From contig NC_134745.1 of NCBI RefSeq assembly GCF_050436995.1, forward strand, positions 5,456,001-5,520,000: a stretch of 64,000 nucleotides of DNA. Direction: 5' to 3'. Positions 58,525 through 64,000 of the stretch are shown here, one piece after another. Source of the stretch: Anticarsia gemmatalis. Lineage: Eukaryota > Arthropoda > Insecta > Lepidoptera > Erebidae. The translations under genes and the position numbers were made by a program. Each line of letters begins with the position of its first letter. Position 1 is the first letter of the stretch. The notes beneath the pieces are model-generated. The model made no database searches and was not told where the DNA came from. It saw nothing but the letters and a program-made list of their open reading frames with translations.

Positions 58525-58672
58525 TTATATAGCCTATAGTCTTCCTCGATAAATAAGCTATCTAACACTGAAAGATTTTTTCAAATCGGACCAGTACTTC
58601 CCGAGATTAGCGCGTTCAAACAAACAAACAAACTCTTCAGCTTTATAATATTATTATAGTATATAGTATAGA
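58525..58672 (-). mobile_element. Helitron-like repeat end
   Basis: On the minus strand this begins A|TCTATACTATAT and continues through GTTTGTTTGTTTGAACGCGC and GATTTGAAAAAATCTTTCAG, a sequence I remember as a dispersed lepidopteran repeat. Only one end is recognisable; the other end has decayed or lies at an unrecognised place upstream. Confidence 0.5.
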
Positions 58673-60689
58673 TGTGATATTTTTCATTCATCATAGAGCT
58701 ACTCGTTTACAGACTTGACTTAGACCGTGTCTTATATTATGTGTCAAGAGGCTACGTAAGGCATATTTTTTCCTTCACCTATATAATATCCATTGTATAT
58801 AATACCCGTTGTTGGGAAAAGGTCTCATAAATGGTTTGCAAATGAAAATGGAAAACCCGTGATCTAACAAGTATTAAGATTTAAAATGACTATTTGTAGA
58901 TTGATTCTTAACAATATCTTTAAGCGTTTCAACTCCGCAAAATTTTTGTTACTTAGCAAATAAACCATTGACTGAGGGTAATAACTATTTGATCCACCTG
59001 TTTAGACATTTAATTTCATAGCGTTATAATAAAACACATATTAAATGAGTCTCCGGTCATTGCCCTTTAGAACGACGTTGCTAAAATTGTAGGTAATGTT
59101 TCAACCATTGTTACGCATCGGCTGTAGGGTTGTCAGTTAATTACAAGTGTATTAATCGGGAGTTTAGGGGAGAACGCATCGAATGTGTACATGTAAAAGA
59201 GACTATACACTGCCTGATTTGTTAGCCTATGGGGCGAAGACGGGTGTGTGCTTATAGGGAATTATGCACCCCCGTTGTTGCCATGTTTGCCACTGAATAG
59301 TCGTATAGATTTTGGTCACAGTAAAGAATTGTCTTTATCGCTTATTTTCGGCAATGTGAGGTGTTAAGCTGTTTGTTTATTTACTGGACGATTGCGGATT
59401 TTTAATGAAAATAAATATATTATATAATAAATTTTATAAAATCTGGATTGAAGTTACGTTTTTAAGGGCTATAGTTTAAAAATAAGGAAAACAAATAATT
59501 TATGTTAATTTATTAGATTAATACCAATTTTATTAAAATCTAGCCAGGACATAAACATTATTTTTGCAAGCCAAATTCACGTAGGTATGTAGCGCCTGTA
59601 TTTAGCGCATAAAAAATATTTCTTAATTATCATTCAAAGAATTAATCACTCAGTAACGGAAACACACATTTAATTAAACAAGAACCTCTTAACCAATTAC
59701 TACAAAAAACCGTAAACAAAAGCACTCATTACAATATTCCCACATTCGTGCATTAATACGTGACAACCCTAGACACGCGTGCGTACGAACTACCGACGTA
59801 CAATTTATTGGCCGCTGTTGTTAGCCCTTTGTGTACTCATCGACAGTGCAAACACCCTGTTTTTATTTCATTGTACTACCCTCATCTGATTTCAAAATAT
59901 TTTCTTTATATTAGCGGTTGGAGTTAATCAATGTGAGATTGTGGTATTATTTTTTGTTAGAAGTAATTTCATTGGATTTTTTTCCTAATTAATAGAAAAA
60001 AAGTGAATTCTATACGTTATGAGGGTCTTGACTGACGCGTTATTAATCAACGATAAATTAAACCTTAGTTTATATCAGGAATAGAAAAACAAAATTTTAC
60101 ATATTAATTTAACTTTTCGTGTATTTATTTAGGTGTGTCAAAGCTAAAAGTTAATAATGTTCGCATATTCGACTTACATTTTTAATTTTAGTAAACACTG
60201 ATTAAAAGAGGAAACTATAGTCCTAAGCCTCGACAAAATATAGCCTTAAACAAAGTAAATTCTTAATTGCACTATATTTAATGTAGAGATATAATCATTA
60301 TAGTTGGTAGTGTTAATTCGGCACCAGTGTTCGGTCTGTGTTGCCATTCGCATAATTACCACGCGTAGCGTTCTGCTTGGGGTCCGGGGGCATATTTATT
60401 AGATAGGATACAACATTAATCTAAATATAAGATAAATTCCTACGACAAACATTATCCAGATTGCATTTATAACCAAATTGAAAAAGAAACTGAATAATAA
60501 GATAACTCTATTTAAAAATAATCATCTGAAATCCTATCAATGAAATTCGATGCGAAATAACTTAACTACCTAAACTGAAAGAAAATCAAAGTAAATCGAG
60601 CCAATACTCTTTACTCGCAATCGAGATAAGAATTGAGAATCTTAAAATGTAATGGCTGAGAAAAACTTCAGTAGGCCCTATAAAATAGA
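58673..60689. other. Unique AT-rich sequence
   Basis: No gene recognised. A small CG-richer patch lies at 59755-59800 (GACACGCGTGCGTACGAAC). Confidence 0.4.
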
Positions 60690-60880
60690 GTTAGTTGCCA
60701 TAATAGCGCGATAGTGAGAACTAACCGCATATCCCTATAAAACTACGGTACTTTTATCGTTGGACGCGTAAATTCCCGGATCCTCCGGGATTGCAATAAA
60801 TAGCTGAAATCCTGAACTTCGACCACCGACATCGACAAGCCCGATAGGACTTAGACATAGCTCCTCCCTTACGCCTTACT
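60690..60880. promoter_or_regulatory. GC-richer block with perfect inverted repeat
   Basis: TCCCGGA, TCC, TCCGGGA forms a perfect 7-3-7 inverted repeat at 60774-60790, followed by GACCACCGACATCGACAAGC. Its surroundings are AT-rich. The inverted repeat could be a dimeric factor-binding site; the factor is unknown. Confidence 0.3.
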
Positions 60881-63800
60881 TCTAACTTAATCGGATACGA
60901 ATAAAACTTTTTTATTTCTGTTCAAATTGGGGATTAGGGCAATTGTAGTTTGTTAGTGGTAGATTACTGAAGTTAGAACGGTAATAATCGTTGTAATAAG
61001 GACTGATTTTAAGCGTCATGAAATTTTAATACGTTATAAACTGGAGTAGATTGAATATATTATTATAGCACGCTTTAAAACGTGATGATATAATTTTCAC
61101 GGGTTAATAAGTGCGTCTAAATTCTTATTTATAAAATGTTCCAGACAAGTCTATGTTTGCAGTAGCAGGCTGTTTTACAGTACAGCGAATCAGCGTAACG
61201 TGTGCATAAGTAATGCGGAGTGCTAGCCCTTTTACTTCCTTTTCGTCGGTTAAAAACTATTTCGTTGTTTTGAATAATTATTTTGTTGTGTGTGTTGGTA
61301 CGCTCTTAACTACACTGTTTTTTTTAAACTTTAGCTAAGGCATAATAAGTAAGTTCAGAGATTTACAAAACATGTGATTTTCAAATTTAATAATTATGAG
61401 AAAAATGAATCTACAAAGCTTAAGCCCTATTGTTTGTGAAATATCTGTAAGACTACGTATTCTATTAAATTTTCGTCTGCTATTAAAACAAAGCGTGTCT
61501 TTCATATATGCGGTATAAGGTAAAATCTATTGTGAAATTCTCCCACAAGATCCCACAATACGTCAAGAAACAGTAGCACAACACAAGCCAGACTCCTTAG
61601 GCTTGTATACAATCAATCAAGGCAATTCAATTGAAGCCGAGTCCAACACACTCGGGAAAAGGCGATGCAGATTGATTTATCGCGTTCACTTACAACCTAG
61701 TACTGTAACAACGGCTAGAATTAAATACGGTGTAGACTATTAGGTATTGTTTTAGCAACTGCTAGTATTCTAAAAATGATTATTGTATGGTTATGTAGAA
61801 AATTAAGCATTTTTTGTTCAAAAGTTCTGTTTCAGTTTTTACGGCTTTATGAGATCAAAGTTGTCTCAACTCTCTTTAAATGAGGTTATTAAATTTTATT
61901 GAAACTTTAAGCGAGATAGTTATTTTACTTTATTGCTATTAAGTGTACGAATAACCTTCTGTATTTGCACTTGAGTGTGCATATTTGTACGATATTGCGA
62001 TACAGGTTAGATACTTTGGATTCATTCGATTAAAAATACATGATACATGCGCAATGATACTCAATGTAACTTAAAAAACTTCCGATTTGAAAAGTGTGTT
62101 AAGTCACGTATGTTAACTTCCGATTTTTAATACAATTACGTACTAAGGAAGGTGCTAGTGTTATATAATTGTTTACAACTAATTAATGTGTTCCTAAGGC
62201 ATTACAATTAAAAGGTCTTATTAATGTGAAACTTTAAGAAGGGTTACGTAATCTTTAAAAGTTGCCGACAAACTTCAACCCTTGTCAGACCTTTGTTGAA
62301 CTCAAAACAATTCCCCGCTAAGTTGTTTCCACCTAAATTCTTTTATTAGAAGTTGTAAGCCGACATAATTACCTACTAGATGTTTATTCTTACATACGTC
62401 CCGTATATTTTTTTGGTGGAAGTTTTGAAATCTGAAATATATGAAAAATTTTTATAACTTTTTGTTAGTATTGATATTATCTTTGACTTTAAGAAAGGAC
62501 TCTAATAAAAGATATCAAGTATGATAGATTTGCACGAAATAACAAAGAACACATAAGTAAAAGAATAGAAGAGAACATTATCTTATTTAAAGTGATTTTA
62601 TTTTAATGAGAACAATAAATTATTTTTATAAAATTGAATAGGCCAGAAACTCAATGAAATTTTAAAGAAGCCAAGCCTTGAGGCCTGACTGAAATATTAC
62701 AAGGAAGCTAAAACGTTGATGTAAGTTTTCATTGACTATAAAACTGTGCCGATCGTGACTCGCCTTCCTGCTATTAAAGATTCCTTCGAGAATATTCCCA
62801 ACGACCGTAATAATTTCAATTAAGGATTCATCAATCTTTAGCATAAAATATGAAAAAATCCTATTAAATACTGCTGAAAGTTGTATAACGTAGAATTTAT
62901 TAACAGAAAACTCTACTATAAAATATGTTTTGATTAGAAAAATGGGAAATGACCATCTCTTCTTTAAAAGCTAAACCAACTCGAATCAATTTTCACAATG
63001 ATTTTATCTCCCTATAAGCAACTACATGTTTCAATAAATGAATTCGCTCTAGTTTTCACATATAATTTGTTAACATAAATAAAATCACGCCTTTTTCTTG
63101 CAGGGTAGACAGACACCAGAGAACACTTACACTTATACTCTGTTTACTAAAATAAACTTCAATACTAGTGCTATAAAATAAATCGCAACTTCAATGTCTA
63201 CCACATAACTAAAACGATTCCAGCATTGAAATTCACCAGTTAAGACGGTACGGCACACCCCAAGACATTTAAATAAAGAAGGCATTTTTAAGTCTCGACT
63301 GGGAACATAACGAGGTGGAATCACGATGCACTCGATATAACATTGCAACAGCTATTACCTGACGGAGTTTGCGGAAAATCGTTATTGCTCACTGCTTTAG
63401 GATGTGGTTACACTTCTGATATTGAAGTGGAATTAAGTCTTGTAGGTACTTGACTTAGCAAAAGAAAAGTTAATATTGGCTAGTATTTTTAAACTGCAAA
63501 CGGAGGAACTACTATTTTTTGATTGATTGTTTTTTGTTTTTTAAATATGTTCATCGATTACTCCTTCTAGAATTTGCAAAATTCTATATTTTTATTTGTT
63601 ATTTTTTTTGATTCAACATAACATTCTAAGCGGTTATTTGCATTGTTATTCATATGTCTCTGTTTGTTATGTGCCTTGTTAATATTATTTTATGTCAATC
63701 AAATTCTTGTACAAGCAAGAATAAAATGTGACGTATGCCCTAAGGAGAGAATTGACATTTTATATCATTCCATATTCAGAAAATTTTACATAAGTTTCAC

Positions 63801-64000
63801 GATTTTCAATATGGTACCAATTAATAGTAATGTTTTATTCATATCAAACAAAAAGAAAACTATAGAATTACTAGAATATCAAAGTATTTAAACGACAAAA
63901 ATACTTTCCCGCTCGCTTACTTAACATGTTCGTGTGCTAGGTATTTCAAGTGCACAACTGCTGAGCGTGCAACATAATACTTTCCATTGAAGGTGGAAGT
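60881..64000. other. Unique AT-rich sequence to the window end
   Basis: No gene, TIR element or tandem array was recognised. The 82-codon frame at 63643-63891 starts with a hydrophobic stretch but has no family I know. Confidence 0.4.

Noticed and set aside
63091..63140. Possible second copy of the 6145-6245 repeat
   Set aside because: Similarity is limited to a few words (CCTTTTTC, GTAGACAGACACCAG) and could be chance.
1..64000. Prokaryotic systems (CRISPR, operon, phage)
   Set aside because: No regularly spaced repeat array and no dense coding; repeat types and sparse coding indicate insect nuclear DNA.

Overview
The window looks like 64 kb of AT-rich insect nuclear DNA, most probably from a moth or butterfly. 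This rests on its interspersed repeats: a tRNA-derived SINE, a 5S-rRNA-like repeat, short Helitron-like repeats with TC...CTAG ends, and Tourist-like and mariner-like MITEs. I recognise several as common lepidopteran sequences, and some recall noctuid moths. That is family memory, not a search result.

I could support no protein-coding gene, no functional tRNA or rRNA gene, and no CRISPR, operon or phage content. The open frames look like chance or repeat-borne frames. The longest, 181 codons at 24760-25305, opens on TTG and has no ATG until about residue 129. The window therefore reads as a gene desert or the inside of a very large intron.

Layout. 1-4.3 kb: two direct copies of a 1.1-1.2 kb element with a hairpin at one end and a long foldback at the other, plus a Helitron-like repeat and a MITE. 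4.5-6.2 kb: a second copy of that MITE, a SINE and a repeat fragment. 6.2-16 kb: mostly unique DNA with CpG-rich islands, two diverged duplications and one short tandem repeat. 16-17.4 kb: the third, inverted copy of the large element, then a Tourist-like MITE. 17.4-30.6 kb: mostly unique, with a stem-loop at 19.1 kb and a duplicated GC-rich motif at 23.9/25.0 kb. 30.6-36 kb: a repeat cluster in which two SINEs each carry a different MITE insertion, with a mariner-like MITE, a 5S-like repeat and a Helitron-like repeat. 41.75-43.82 kb: a 2.07 kb candidate DNA transposon with 18-bp terminal inverted repeats, internal repeats of a core sequence, a 66-bp-arm hairpin and a 9-bp minisatellite of about 41 units. 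43.8-64 kb: mostly unique, with MITE relics at 45.4 and 46.1 kb and a Helitron-like end at 58.5 kb.

How the parts fit. Unique AT-rich DNA is broken by blocks of 100-600 bp visibly richer in G+C and CpG, some with recognisable factor-binding words (GTCACGTGAC, AGATGGCGC, TTTATGGCC, an octamer). I read these as candidate regulatory elements of an unseen neighbouring gene; this is inference and needs cross-species alignment. The best-supported content is mobile DNA, and the best hunting results are the covarying arms of the large foldback element, the 2.07 kb candidate transposon, and the two MITE-into-SINE insertions with duplicated target bases.
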